Part shown: positions 11,519 to 21,114 of the stretch, piece after piece
Layout of the letters: each line of letters starts with the position of its first letter
Position numbering within the stretch: the stretch's first letter is position 1
Assembly: GCA_934122275.1 (NCBI GenBank)
Contig: CAKOWI010000006.1
Span: 7,364-71,363, forward strand
DNA: 64,000 nt
Direction of reading: 5' to 3'
From: an uncultured Bacilli bacterium
GTDB lineage: Bacteria; Bacillota_I; Bacilli_A; RF39; UBA660
Translations under genes and position numbers: made by a program
Notes under the pieces: model-generated
What the model was told of the DNA's origin: nothing
The model's database searches: none
What the model saw: the letters and a program-made list of their open reading frames with translations, nothing else

Positions 11519-13779
11519 TTTTTAAACTTCTTTCTTAGTATTATAAGTACTATTAATATAGATGCTAATCCTCCAAATATTAATACATAATTTAATACTT
11601 TTCTTCCTGTTGTTATAGTAACTATTAATTCTGCACTAGCATCATCTCCGCCAACACTTATCTTTTTGTTTATTAATTCAACTCTATTATATGAATTAGA
11701 TGAATCATCTTTTATAACTATCTTTGCTGTTGAATCTTTATCTTTTATTGGTTCATATCCTTCTGGTGCTTCTTTTTCTACTACTCTATATTCTCCTGCT
11801 GATATTTTATCTATAAATGAAATTCCACCATCTGTTTCCATTATATAGCTTACATCTTCATCATCTTCTGTTAACTTTGAATCATATGTGTAATATCCTT
11901 CTTTTACTTTCTTTAGTAAAACATCTTTATATGCTCCATTTTCTTTTTTCTGAAGTGCAAACTTTCCTCCTGATATTAGATTTCCACTTTCATCTTTTTT
12001 TTGAAACTCTAATCCGGTAAATCCATTTGTAAATGATATATTTCCATCAGACTTACATATATTTACCTTTAGTGCTGGATTATCCGGCAACATAAGTCCT
12101 TCTGGTGCTTCTCTTTCAACTATTTCATATTCGCACTCTGTCATATATTTTACCGAAAATGCTCCATTACATGTTTTTATTTCTATTTTGCCATTTTCTT
12201 CATCTGATGGTTTATATAATCCTTCTTCTATTTCTTCAAAGTATAATGTTTTACCATCTTTATTTTTTATTTCAAACTTTGGACCTGTATATGTATCTGT
12301 TCCACATCCGTCTTCTAATATTGTTACATTCCCATTTTCATCTACTGTTCTTTTTGTTAGATTCATACTTCTTGCTTTATTTTCAAACTCTATTGGTTTT
12401 GGATTGGAATTACTATCTGAAACGGTTATACTGCGTATTTTACTATCTAATACATATCCTTCTGGCGCCTCTATTTCTTTTACATAATATGTTCCTGTTT
12501 TTTCAACTTCATATGTAACTTTTCCATCTTCTCCACTTTTTAGTTCTGCAATTATATCATTACATTTATTATCACTACATAAGTTAAATTTTGCTCCTGC
12601 TAATCCCTTTTTATCCTCATCTAGTTTTACTATTTCTAGTTTATATTTTGGTGTATAGAATTTTATATGTACTCTTTTTGGTGTTGGACTTCCATATGCA
12701 AAGTCTTGTGAATCTTCTGATGCATAGAAGTTAGTTATTATTATTTTGTTCCCGGTTTTATCACTTTCTGTTTTACTACTTTTAGTAACTAATGTTAATT
12801 CTGCTGGATTATCTTGTGTAAATGCTTTTGTTGCAGTAACTCTTAAAGTATCATTATTTACTATTTCTGCTTTAAGACCGTCTGTTGCCCTTTCTATCTC
12901 AAAATACTGAAATGCACTCTTATTATCCTTAATATCTATTGAACTATTAATCTTTATTTCATATTTAGTTGCAGACTCTTCCGTTGTTTTAAAAACATAA
13001 TTACTTCCCGGTATTCTATAGTAAGCATTATATACTTTATTAATTATGTGTTCATATTGTGTAATTGCGGTATTAAATGGTAATCCCTTTTGATTACCAG
13101 AATATTTAATTAAAGCATCATAAAAATCATTGAATATTTTTTTATTAGGTACTATCGTATCAAAATTAGTTCTTTCTCCAGTAACTATTTCCCATATTAT
13201 TCCTTGTGCTGCCATAATAGTTTGATAATCAGCTTCTGACATATTAGATACATTAGTTGCAAAACTACTTAACGAAGAGCTGACATCATATTCCTTAGCA
13301 TAATTTAATACTTGGAAAATCATTTCTTTTTGAGTAGAATTTATAAAACCATACCAGTCACCGTTTGATAATTTTTTTTGATTAAATATTTCTTGCTTTT
13401 TTGATATACTTGAATCTTTATTTGTTAAATAATCTTCTTTTGAGATAATATTTCCATTATATGTTTTATCAGAGCTCTTACTCCAAACTCCAGCATGTAT
13501 ACCCGGCTGAACACAGTAAGCATGTCTTATTTTTCCGTTTCCTTCATCCACAGCATATATATACGGATCCATCCATCTTTCTAATTTTTTACTACCAATT
13601 TTTGCATAATATCTTACACTATAGTAATCTTTTGCCACAGTAAATTTATTTAATGGTGGTTTTATCGATGTCATAGTAACTTTCGCATTAACATTCATGT
13701 TAAAGCTAAATAATGAGAAAAAAGCAATAATTGGTATTATCGCTTTTTTTACAAATAATTTATTAATAATCTTCATCAT
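11515..13779 (-). CDS. Secreted thioester-domain / SpaA-type (Cna-B) surface adhesin
   Basis: A protein of about 754 aa with a signal peptide (MKIINKLF... to NVNA) and then a thioester-type adhesin domain: a Cys in HAYCVQPG and the downstream AAQGIIWEI, resembling the Cys and Gln partners of TQXA domains. After it come three SpaA-like prealbumin (Cna-B) repeats, each with a GAKFNL-, GPKFEI- or GGKFAL-like start and an EAPEGY/EAPEGL end. The C-terminus is a membrane helix with a Lys-rich tail but no LPXTG motif. The start is set at the ATG at 13779, nine bases after GGGA and inside the end of the preceding gene (17-base overlap). Function as a covalent host or matrix adhesin is inferred from the family. 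Confidence 0.75.
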   Translation of the reverse strand: MMKIINKLFVKKAIIPIIAFFSLFSFNMNVNAKVTMTSIKPPLNKFTVAKDYYSVRYYAKIGSKKLERWMDPYIYAVDEGNGKIRHAYCVQPGIHAGVWSKSSDKTYNGNIISKEDYLTNKDSSISKKQEIFNQKKLSNGDWYGFINSTQKEMIFQVLNYAKEYDVSSSLSSFATNVSNMSEADYQTIMAAQGIIWEIVTGERTNFDTIVPNKKIFNDFYDALIKYSGNQKGLPFNTAITQYEHIINKVYNAYYRIPGSNYVFKTTEESATKYEIKINSSIDIKDNKSAFQYFEIERATDGLKAEIVNNDTLRVTATKAFTQDNPAELTLVTKSSKTESDKTGNKIIITNFYASEDSQDFAYGSPTPKRVHIKFYTPKYKLEIVKLDEDKKGLAGAKFNLCSDNKCNDIIAELKSGEDGKVTYEVEKTGTYYVKEIEAPEGYVLDSKIRSITVSDSNSNPKPIEFENKARSMNLTKRTVDENGNVTILEDGCGTDTYTGPKFEIKNKDGKTLYFEEIEEGLYKPSDEENGKIEIKTCNGAFSVKYMTECEYEIVEREAPEGLMLPDNPALKVNICKSDGNISFTNGFTGLEFQKKDESGNLISGGKFALQKKENGAYKDVLLKKVKEGYYTYDSKLTEDDEDVSYIMETDGGISFIDKISAGEYRVVEKEAPEGYEPIKDKDSTAKIVIKDDSSNSYNRVELINKKISVGGDDASAELIVTITTGRKVLNYVLIFGGLASILIVLIILRKKFKK

Positions 13780-16700
13780 CACTATCATTCCCATCATCAT
13801 ATATATTATCTGAATCATCATTAACTTCATCATCTTTTTCTATTTGATCAATATCTTTTATTTCTGATAGACTTACGATTCCTAAATCTTCATCACTTAT
13901 TGAAACATAGTTTACAAATGTACCAGCTTCTTTTCTTGATATATCTAGACTTAAAGTTAAATATTTTTTCTCACCTTCTTGGATAATTGTTCCAGATAAT
14001 GATGTATTTTCTAATGTTCCATCATCATTTAATATCCAATCTTTATTTTCTTCATATGAATCATTAAATGTCATTCCATCTGGTAACATATCAATTACTC
14101 TATATACATATCCAGGATATGTACCCGAATTTTGTATTTCTATCGAATACGTAACTTTTATCTTCATATTATCTATATCTCTTATGTCTAACTTTGCAAA
14201 AGAAGTCTTTCCATACTCTTTAACATTAGATATTCCAAGTGCATTAGTTGTAGTAATACTAGAAATATATTTATTTAGTTTTACTTTATAATTTTTCTTA
14301 AGCATCAATCCTAGATTTATGTAATCTGCTATTCTATTATTTCTGAAAGTAATTTCATCAGTTCTTGCTACTCCATCCTCAAGTCTAAATGAAGAACTAA
14401 CATTTCTACTTCCTACTAATGTTGGAGATAAACTATATCTGTTTTCATTATATTTTGCAACTACATAGTAAGATGTAGGAACAGAATCATATATTTCAAA
14501 AGTATAAACTCCCTTACTATAATTAAATCTAGCTCTAGTTTCATCACCTTCACTACTAGGATATAATAAATTATTTTCAGAATCATATAGTTCCATTTCT
14601 ATGCTTTCTGCTTTTTTCTCATCATCTGATAATATTCCATCTTCGTTAAAATCAATCCATACGTTACCAGTTATCTTGTAGTTTTCAACCGACACTTTAA
14701 TTGGAATAGTATTTTTAACTTCACTATCATTAACTATATAAACATTAGTATCATAATTGGTATATCCAGAATCTGCAGACGTGTTAAATTTTAATCCTGA
14801 AAATTTATAATGATTAGTATTGTCAAATGTTATTTTAGTTTTAATAGCTGTAATTGGAAGTCCTGATTCAGTATCTACTAACACATCATCTTCATAGTCA
14901 GTTGTACAATCTTTATATATATTGTTATTAACACTAGGTTGATTATCAGTTGTACATAGCATTCCTTGAGTGTTAGGGAAGGAAGCTGATGCTTTTATTT
15001 GACCAGTTTCATCGGTAGGAAATGCTGCTATTAAATATAATTCTTCGGTACTTTTTCTATTATATATATTTGCAATTATTTCAAAACTTCCACCCTTTGA
15101 TATTGTATTAGTATTTGGATTTATTGTATATGTAATGTCTTTACTGCTTAAGAAAGTAATTTTTACACTTGAACTTTTGTTATCAAAAGTAGAAATATCA
15201 GTTATATTAGAATCGGTTGTAGTATTATCCTTACTAATTTGAACCTGTACCAATTCTTCAATATTTGCTGGAGTTTCAATATCATAATCAACATCTAAAT
15301 ATATCGGTGATATCCACTCATTTAACTTAGCTCCATTTAATTCATAAACAATCGTCTTTCCATTTACACTTTTTGGTGCTAAATAATTATTATTTGCTCT
15401 ATAATTTACATGTTCTGGTAAAGATACAGTTATTTCCATGTCTACCGAATTGTAATCAACCGGATTCGTACTTATTAACGTTAATGGTAATTCAACTTTA
15501 GGATATATAGTGATAGTAGATGAAGTTTTGCTATCTAAATTAACCCTCGTTTCACTACCACTTCCATCAATACTAGCTGAAACTCTAGCCTTATATGGTG
15601 TAACATTTATTGATGTACTACCATTAGATGTTGTAATTCCATTGTACGTATTTGTTACATTTATATTAATTTTTCCAGAACCAGATACAGACGTAATTTT
15701 AAACTTGGTTCTAAAAATTACTTCTTGACCATTTTTTATAATTTCCTTTGTTTCACCATCTGATGAAGACTGTTTTACCGTATCATATTTTAAAGATTTG
15801 ATTGATTTATTGTAATAGCTATTATAATCTTCTAATGTTTTTAATGATATATCATCTGTACCATCTGTTAAAATAATTCTCATTTCATCTAATGATTGTG
15901 CTTTTGAATTATATTCAAGATAATAACCTTTATTTTCTTCTGCTGATTCATTATATGCTGTATATATGAATGATGCAGGAGAATCGGCTCCTTGAGTAAA
16001 CGATATGTTTCCGGATAATGAGTAATCAGAATCAGAATCTATAGAATTATAAGTTGATCTTACCTCAAGTATAAATTCTTCACCATATGCTAGCGTATCT
16101 ACCGTTTTAGTTAAATCATCTGCTTTTTTTATGCTTACATTTGTTTTTCTTATACTGTTATTAGTTATCGTAGAATCGTTAGAACCTGAATTTACACCAA
16201 TATATGAATCAATTTGTTTGTCCTTTAATGTTCCAGTAAGTCTAAATATTTTAGAATTTTCAGTATTTCCAATATTAGTAGTTATATAATATGAACCGAA
16301 AACTATAAAATTGCCATTCTTTTTAGGTCTTAATGAATCTATTAAATTTTTTCCATAAGCATCTGCTATATCATTATATATATAGTCATATACATAACCT
16401 TCACTATTATATGTTGCATAGCTACCTCTTGTAGTTATTCCAGATATATTTAAGGTATTTCCTTCTAATACAGCATTACCTGAATTATATACGTATGAAT
16501 TTGAAATATTCATACTCTTTTTAGAATCTCTAGGAAAATCTTCACTACCCAATATATTTATGTCCTTTGTATCATTATAAAATACACCATATTTATCAGT
16601 TAAAGACATAGTTGTATCTTTCTCTAGACTATTTTTTCCACTTTCTACACCTAAATCTTTTATAGAAAAATTATTATCAAAATATAATCCAGATAAACTA

Positions 16701-17452
16701 TTACTATATTTTGAAAGATCTATACCAACTAAAATACCAAAAGGTATATATGTATTGTTATCATCTAATGTGTACTTAGAACCGGCATATGATTTTGCGA
16801 TTAATTCTGCCTTAGTACTTTTCACTGTTACTTTTGTTGAATTTTCCCCTTCAGTATCTCCAGTTAGAACATAACAATTTTCTTCTGATTCACCTGGTGT
16901 TCCGCTTGTTTTTTCACAAACAGTTATTTTAGGTGCTACTACGGTATCGTTTGATACATTATAAACCATCATGTAAAAGTTAAAATCAACTGAATTGTTT
17001 ACTAAAGCATAATCATATAGGACAAATCTTCCATTTGCATCATATTCAAAGTCAGAATTATCACTAGCCGAAAAAGAAACATCTAATCCATTGTCAACTT
17101 CTGCAGTTAGTTTTATCGTTCTACTATTAATCTCATTTGAATCTGATGAAATATCCTCAGTTGGATTAATTTTTATAGGAATGTTATATACAACCGTACT
17201 AAAACTCTTTACTTCCCTTGGATTATCACTATCAGTACTAGTAACAGAAATATTACCGTTTGATGTTACCTTTATTTTTCCCTCATAAATATCATCTTCT
17301 GATGCGAATACAACAACTGCTATTATTGCTGATATTAAAAACAATCCAATAGTTGCAGATACATATTTATGATCAAATACGAACTTTTTTATTCTTACGC
17401 CTTGAATAATCGCCCAATTTTTTATACGTTTCATTATATTTTCCTGTTTCAT
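13763..17452 (-). CDS. Very large surface protein with SdrB-like domain
   Basis: A 1229-aa protein with a basic N-terminus and one hydrophobic segment (about residues 31-50, ending VVVFASEDD) that is either a signal peptide or an anchor. The long ectodomain is rich in Ser, Thr, Asn and Asp beta-strand repeats. An SdrD-B-like, calcium-binding-style module (GNVWIDFNEDGILSDDE) starts at about residue 935. After that is a segment with an IEIQNSGTYPGYVYRVIDMLPDG motif typical of DUF11-like adhesin repeats. The C-terminus is acidic (DDGNDSDDEDY), with no sorting motif and no membrane helix. It overlaps the next adhesin gene, so the pair is probably one surface structure. The exact function is unknown. 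Confidence 0.7.
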   Translation of the reverse strand: MKQENIMKRIKNWAIIQGVRIKKFVFDHKYVSATIGLFLISAIIAVVVFASEDDIYEGKIKVTSNGNISVTSTDSDNPREVKSFSTVVYNIPIKINPTEDISSDSNEINSRTIKLTAEVDNGLDVSFSASDNSDFEYDANGRFVLYDYALVNNSVDFNFYMMVYNVSNDTVVAPKITVCEKTSGTPGESEENCYVLTGDTEGENSTKVTVKSTKAELIAKSYAGSKYTLDDNNTYIPFGILVGIDLSKYSNSLSGLYFDNNFSIKDLGVESGKNSLEKDTTMSLTDKYGVFYNDTKDINILGSEDFPRDSKKSMNISNSYVYNSGNAVLEGNTLNISGITTRGSYATYNSEGYVYDYIYNDIADAYGKNLIDSLRPKKNGNFIVFGSYYITTNIGNTENSKIFRLTGTLKDKQIDSYIGVNSGSNDSTITNNSIRKTNVSIKKADDLTKTVDTLAYGEEFILEVRSTYNSIDSDSDYSLSGNISFTQGADSPASFIYTAYNESAEENKGYYLEYNSKAQSLDEMRIILTDGTDDISLKTLEDYNSYYNKSIKSLKYDTVKQSSSDGETKEIIKNGQEVIFRTKFKITSVSGSGKININVTNTYNGITTSNGSTSINVTPYKARVSASIDGSGSETRVNLDSKTSSTITIYPKVELPLTLISTNPVDYNSVDMEITVSLPEHVNYRANNNYLAPKSVNGKTIVYELNGAKLNEWISPIYLDVDYDIETPANIEELVQVQISKDNTTTDSNITDISTFDNKSSSVKITFLSSKDITYTINPNTNTISKGGSFEIIANIYNRKSTEELYLIAAFPTDETGQIKASASFPNTQGMLCTTDNQPSVNNNIYKDCTTDYEDDVLVDTESGLPITAIKTKITFDNTNHYKFSGLKFNTSADSGYTNYDTNVYIVNDSEVKNTIPIKVSVENYKITGNVWIDFNEDGILSDDEKKAESIEMELYDSENNLLYPSSEGDETRARFNYSKGVYTFEIYDSVPTSYYVVAKYNENRYSLSPTLVGSRNVSSSFRLEDGVARTDEITFRNNRIADYINLGLMLKKNYKVKLNKYISSITTTNALGISNVKEYGKTSFAKLDIRDIDNMKIKVTYSIEIQNSGTYPGYVYRVIDMLPDGMTFNDSYEENKDWILNDDGTLENTSLSGTIIQEGEKKYLTLSLDISRKEAGTFVNYVSISDEDLGIVSLSEIKDIDQIEKDDEVNDDSDNIYDDGNDSDDEDY

Positions 17453-17542
17453 GAGTACACTCCTCCAGTTTATTATACATACTAATTAAACTATAAAAAG
17501 GTTTAAAAGTCAATCGATATCAATGGAGAATAAAATAAAAAA

Positions 17543-17557
17543 TCACCATAGTGGTGA
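17543..17557 (-). terminator. Terminator overlapping the veg stop codon
   Basis: Minus strand: TCACCA, loop CTA, TGGTGA, then TTTTTT. The last three bases of the stem are the veg TGA stop. Confidence 0.75.
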
Positions 17558-17758
17558 ATTTATAATAACATTCTTTATTAAAATATCTGAATACGAAAAA
17601 CTTTTAGTATCTATACTTGTTTTTATCGTCCACACATTTTTATAAGTATCAAGTATAATTCCTTCATATGATTCATTTTTATTTCTTCCTACATCAACAA
17701 AAATTGTTACTTTTTTACCTATTAAGTTTTCTATTTTTTTTCTTATTTGTTCTAACAT
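17543..17758 (-). CDS. veg: Veg protein (biofilm/sporulation-associated)
   Basis: A 71-aa Veg-family protein with the core pattern LIGKKVTIFVDVGRNK (about residues 13-28) and YEGIILDTYKNVWTIK (about 31-46), a small beta-barrel fold. In B. subtilis veg is strongly expressed and is reported to stimulate biofilm genes. It directly follows yabG, as in B. subtilis (yabG-veg). AGGAGG lies five bases before the ATG. Identity by sequence and context is firm, though the biochemical role is still unclear in the family. Confidence 0.9.
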   Translation of the reverse strand: MLEQIRKKIENLIGKKVTIFVDVGRNKNESYEGIILDTYKNVWTIKTSIDTKSFSYSDILIKNVIINSPLW

Positions 17759-17767
17759 AAGTCCTCC

Positions 17768-18514
17768 TTATCTTGGATAGCCTGTTGTCATAACACCTTT
17801 TGTATAAACACCACCTATTCCATCTTTTCCACCACTAGTTTTAGATAATAATTCTAACAAATCAATATCTTTATTTTTATCAGAAAGACTAAGTGATAAA
17901 GCAATTATTGCTGGATCTAATGCATGTATATTTATTTTTTTAGGGCTAGATGCAAAATTTGCGCCTGATTTAATTAGTAATTCATAATCGGATTGACATG
18001 CTCCTGCTATTATAATTAATTTATCATAGTCCTTTTGAAACCTTCTGCAAGCTTTGGTGGCCTCTGAAAAAAACTTTGAATTATTTTTTATATTAGAATC
18101 ATGTCCTGTTATGACTACAATATCTGGTTTCGTGTCTTCTAAATATTTAACAACATTTGCTGCCATTTCATTTTCGGGAGAATATACACCTATAGCTAAT
18201 ACATTGGCTTTTTTATAAAAATCTAAACACCTATTTAAGTACTCTCTGTCTCCATCTATATGTAGTATTTTTCCTGGTATATAAAAATAATCACTTCTTT
18301 CAAAATTTCTAATAGTTTCTAACTTTTCATAAAACTTTTCCTCATCAGTATCATCGCTTTCAGACACTAAAATTAAATCTTCTAAATCACTATCTGCCCA
18401 TAATCTAACATTTATCCCTTTTAAATATGCTTTATTATCTATTATTTTTGCTATCTTAAAAACAACATCATTACCATGCGATATTCTAGAAACTAAATCC
18501 CCTACCTTAAACAA
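17768..18514 (-). CDS. yabG: Sporulation-specific protease YabG
   Basis: A 248-aa YabG-family protein, a cysteine-type protease that processes spore coat proteins. It starts at a TTG (18514) with GGGTGA six bases upstream, giving MFKVGDLVSRISHGND, which matches the family N-terminus; a longer reading of 14 codons has no ribosome site. Conserved segments are ADSDLEDL (about residues 40-47), ITGHDS (about 137-142) and AGACQSDYE (about 171-179), the last holding the likely catalytic Cys. The order ksgA-yabG-veg is as in B. subtilis. It is strong evidence of sporulation capacity or recent ancestry. Confidence 0.9.
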   Translation of the reverse strand: MFKVGDLVSRISHGNDVVFKIAKIIDNKAYLKGINVRLWADSDLEDLILVSESDDTDEEKFYEKLETIRNFERSDYFYIPGKILHIDGDREYLNRCLDFYKKANVLAIGVYSPENEMAANVVKYLEDTKPDIVVITGHDSNIKNNSKFFSEATKACRRFQKDYDKLIIIAGACQSDYELLIKSGANFASSPKKINIHALDPAIIALSLSLSDKNKDIDLLELLSKTSGGKDGIGGVYTKGVMTTGYPR

Positions 18515-18547
18515 ATTAATCACCCATATATATATATTCAAAAAAAG

Positions 18548-18567
18548 GCTAAACATTACTGTTTAGC
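18548..18567 (-). terminator. Terminator at the end of ksgA
   Basis: Minus strand: GCTAAAC, 6-base loop, GTTTAGC, then C and eight T. The ksgA stop codon lies inside the hairpin. Confidence 0.8.
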
Positions 18568-19377
18568 TAAAGCATTCGATATATTTATGAATTCTTCTAA
18601 AGTTATAGTTTCCGCTCTATCATTAGTACTTTTATTGGTTTTACTTAATACATCATCAATGATTTTTAAATCATAATTCTTCAAGTTATTCTTTAACGTC
18701 TTTCTTTTTTGCTTAAATGAATCTTTTACCAATTTAAAAAATAATTCTTCATTAAGAGCCTTAATCGGATTTTCTTTTCTATTAAATACAACTATTGAAC
18801 TATCAACATTTGGTTTAGGATAAAAGACGTTTCTAGATACAAAAAAGGCCTTCTTAATATTAAAATAATAAGTCAAAAAAACGGATAAAGAATTGTAACA
18901 CTTGCTTCCTATATTAGCACTAAATCTATCTGCTACTTCATTTTGTACCATTACAACTATTCTAGAAACATTAATTTTTTCTTCTATAAATTTAACTATA
19001 ATTGGTGTTGTAATATAATATGGCAAATTTGAGACAACCATAATTTCTTTATACTCATACTTTTTTATATCATTATTTATATTTCTATTTAAAAAATCAT
19101 CAAAAATTATATCAATATTGTTATATTCTTTAAGAATCTCTTTTAAAGGCTCTTCTAAAGTCTTATCAATCTCATATCCAAGTACGTTTTTAGATACTAG
19201 ACTAAGTTTTTTAGTTAATGCTGCCGCCCCAACACCTATTTCAATAACCAAAGTATCATGTGTAATATTACTTACCTTAACTATATTATCTAAAATATTT
19301 GTATCTTGTAAGAAATTTTGACCATACTTCTTTTTGAAAATAAAATTATTATTTTCCAATATTTCTCTCGTATTCAT
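18556..19377 (-). CDS. ksgA: 16S rRNA dimethyladenosine transferase KsgA (RsmA)
   Basis: A 273-aa KsgA/RsmA, which dimethylates two adjacent adenosines near the 3' end of 16S rRNA. Visible motifs are KKYGQNFLQD (about residues 15-24), the SAM loop IEIGVGAAALT (about 45-55), NLPYYITTPI (catalytic NLPY, about 117-126) and the C-terminal KQKRKTLKNNL (about 222-232). The ATG at 19377 has GAGG six bases upstream; an ATG four codons earlier lacks one. It is followed by yabG as in B. subtilis, but the usual rnmV partner upstream is missing. Confidence 0.96.
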   Translation of the reverse strand: MNTREILENNNFIFKKKYGQNFLQDTNILDNIVKVSNITHDTLVIEIGVGAAALTKKLSLVSKNVLGYEIDKTLEEPLKEILKEYNNIDIIFDDFLNRNINNDIKKYEYKEIMVVSNLPYYITTPIIVKFIEEKINVSRIVVMVQNEVADRFSANIGSKCYNSLSVFLTYYFNIKKAFFVSRNVFYPKPNVDSSIVVFNRKENPIKALNEELFFKLVKDSFKQKRKTLKNNLKNYDLKIIDDVLSKTNKSTNDRAETITLEEFINISNALAKQ

Positions 19378-19398
19378 ATTTAACCTCATAAATTAAAA

Positions 19399-19423
19399 GA
19401 CAAATAAAATTATTTTATTTGTC
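19399..19423 (-). terminator. Terminator after the 3D-domain gene
   Basis: Minus strand: GACAAATAAAAT, 1-base loop region, ATTTTATTTGTC, then TTTTAATTT. It is a strong, nearly perfect hairpin just downstream of the stop. Confidence 0.75.
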
Positions 19424-19436
19424 CATATTTTAAATA

Positions 19437-19979
19437 CTATCTCCATGATACAGCAATATCAATCTGAGTTGCATTTCTCTTAGCAAATCCACCAGTATCA
19501 CAAACTATAGCTTCACCTAATGAACTTTGAATAATTGTTCCTTTTGGACGAATATCATAATTTGCCGCTACCATTACATATTTACCAAGCATTTTGACTC
19601 CATCCTCGCGAACCCAATATGGATATTCTTCTTCTGAGTACCCAATATTTCTCATTGTTCTAACAACACTAGACATATTCAAATTATAATAAGTTTCTTT
19701 ACCTGATGGTCCCACTATAGCACCTTTACTTTTTGAAAGAACATCACCATTCCAATTATTATTTGTTGTTGTAGTAGTTGTTGTTGTAGACTCAGCATAA
19801 GTTTTCATTGCTGCAACATAATTGTTAGGATCAAATTTTTTCTCTGTTGCTGATATAGTCACTACATCAGTTTCTTCTTGAGAAAAGAATATCCCAGCCT
19901 TTGAAAAACCAATAAATGCAACTAAGCATACCACAAGCATGAATATTGCATTTCTAATTTTTCTATTAAAATATTTCAC
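19437..19979 (-). CDS. Secreted 3D-domain (YabE/YocH-like) cell-wall protein
   Basis: A 180-aa protein with a signal anchor (about residues 10-30), a Thr-rich linker with eight consecutive Thr (about 64-71), and a C-terminal 3D domain named after three catalytic-type Asp residues, seen as IRPKGTII, VCDTGGFA and QIDIAVSW. The fold is shared with lytic transglycosylases of the MltA and Rpf/YabE groups, so a role in peptidoglycan turnover is likely. It holds the yabE place between tatD and ksgA, but lacks the G5/DUF348 repeats of full YabE and is much shorter. Confidence 0.8.
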   Translation of the reverse strand: MKYFNRKIRNAIFMLVVCLVAFIGFSKAGIFFSQEETDVVTISATEKKFDPNNYVAAMKTYAESTTTTTTTTNNNWNGDVLSKSKGAIVGPSGKETYYNLNMSSVVRTMRNIGYSEEEYPYWVREDGVKMLGKYVMVAANYDIRPKGTIIQSSLGEAIVCDTGGFAKRNATQIDIAVSWR

Positions 19980-20034
19980 TTTTTCACCTCATAAACTCTA
20001 AATGAGTTCGTTAATAATAGTACCATAATATCTG

Positions 20035-20787
20035 CTATAAGTCAAATTTAGCCATTACGTTATGTCCAGTTATCTCTGAAACTTCTTCAAAGGATACAGA
20101 CTTAATCTCTGCAATTTTACTTGCTATTAATGATATATTACATGGAGTATTTTTTATTCCTCTATATGGTTCTGGAGTTAAATATGTGCTATCTGTTTCA
20201 AGAGAAATATTACATAAATCTAATTTTTCTACTATTTCCTTTATTTTTTTTGAATTTTTAAAAGTAACTATTCCACCTACTCCAATTAGAAACCCTAAAT
20301 CAATAAATTTCCTTGCCATTTCATAACTTCCTGAATAGCAATGCATTATGCCATTTACTTTGTATTTCTTTAACAATTCATATGTATCATATATAGAGTC
20401 TCTACTATGAACTACTACAGGTAATTTATTATCTTTAGCTAGTTGCAACATTTTTGAAAAAATAAGTTTTTGCTTATCTTTATTATCAGTTGTCCAATAA
20501 TAATCTAATCCAATTTCTCCTATTGCAACTACTTTATCACATTTTGCTAAATCACTTATAACCTTAAAATTATCATCACTATAATCATCTATATTCTCTG
20601 GACCAATCCCAATAGATGCATAGACATTTTCATTCTTACTTGCTATTTTAATAGCTTCCATGCTACTTTTAACATCAAATCCACTAATTATTATTTTTTT
20701 TGTTTCACTTTTAAATACCAAACTTAAAACATCATCCACATTTTCATATTCACTACTTAATACGTGACAATGAGAATCTATTAACAT
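20035..20787 (-). CDS. tatD: TatD-family metal-dependent DNase
   Basis: A 250-aa TatD-family hydrolase with a TIM barrel and two-metal site: the opening HxH (IDSHCHV, about residues 3-9), the Glu in AIGEIGLDYYW (about 86-96), the His in VVVHSRDS (about 125-132), the His in MHCYSG (about 148-153) and the Asp in LETDSTYL (about 199-206). The family has DNase and deoxyribonuclease-repair activity. The start is the ATG at 20787 after GGTGATGTT. Its place before the 3D-domain gene and ksgA matches B. subtilis yabD. Confidence 0.93.
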   Translation of the reverse strand: MLIDSHCHVLSSEYENVDDVLSLVFKSETKKIIISGFDVKSSMEAIKIASKNENVYASIGIGPENIDDYSDDNFKVISDLAKCDKVVAIGEIGLDYYWTTDNKDKQKLIFSKMLQLAKDNKLPVVVHSRDSIYDTYELLKKYKVNGIMHCYSGSYEMARKFIDLGFLIGVGGIVTFKNSKKIKEIVEKLDLCNISLETDSTYLTPEPYRGIKNTPCNISLIASKIAEIKSVSFEEVSEITGHNVMAKFDL

Positions 20788-20813
20788 AACATCACCAAAA
20801 AAATTATACCACA

Positions 20814-20996
20814 CTAATGATATAATTTTAATAACAAAAACCTGACAAATAAAACTAAAACCGCTACAAAATACACCACATCTATTAGCATATTACTTTC
20901 AATGTACATAAAGCCCGCAAACATCAAAAGTATAAGAAAAAATATAACTTTTGTAATAAAGCATCTTCTTTCTTCTAGCACCTCTTTACGGTTCAT
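20814..20996 (-). CDS. Small two-helix membrane protein
   Basis: A 60-aa protein I do not recognise. It has a charged N-terminus (MNRKEVLEERR) and two hydrophobic helices (about residues 12-31 and 37-57). AAGGAG lies eight bases before the ATG, which supports real translation. It is placed 26 bases before tatD on the same strand and could be the first gene of that unit. Function is unknown, and a conserved homologue cannot be judged from sequence alone. Confidence 0.55.
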   Translation of the reverse strand: MNRKEVLEERRCFITKVIFFLILLMFAGFMYIESNMLIDVVYFVAVLVLFVRFLLLKLYH

Positions 20997-21114
20997 AAAA
21001 TATTCTCCTTTTTATCATATTTAAATGCATACAACACCCAAAATATAACACAATATCATATAAACTGTAAATAATTTTGACAAATTTTTCGTTTATTAGA
21101 CAAATATTTACGTT

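Noticed and set aside
11666..12518. Several plus-strand frames rich in Leu, Phe and His over the adhesin gene
   Set aside because: They are antisense to a protein with clear Cna-B repeats and have no ribosome sites.
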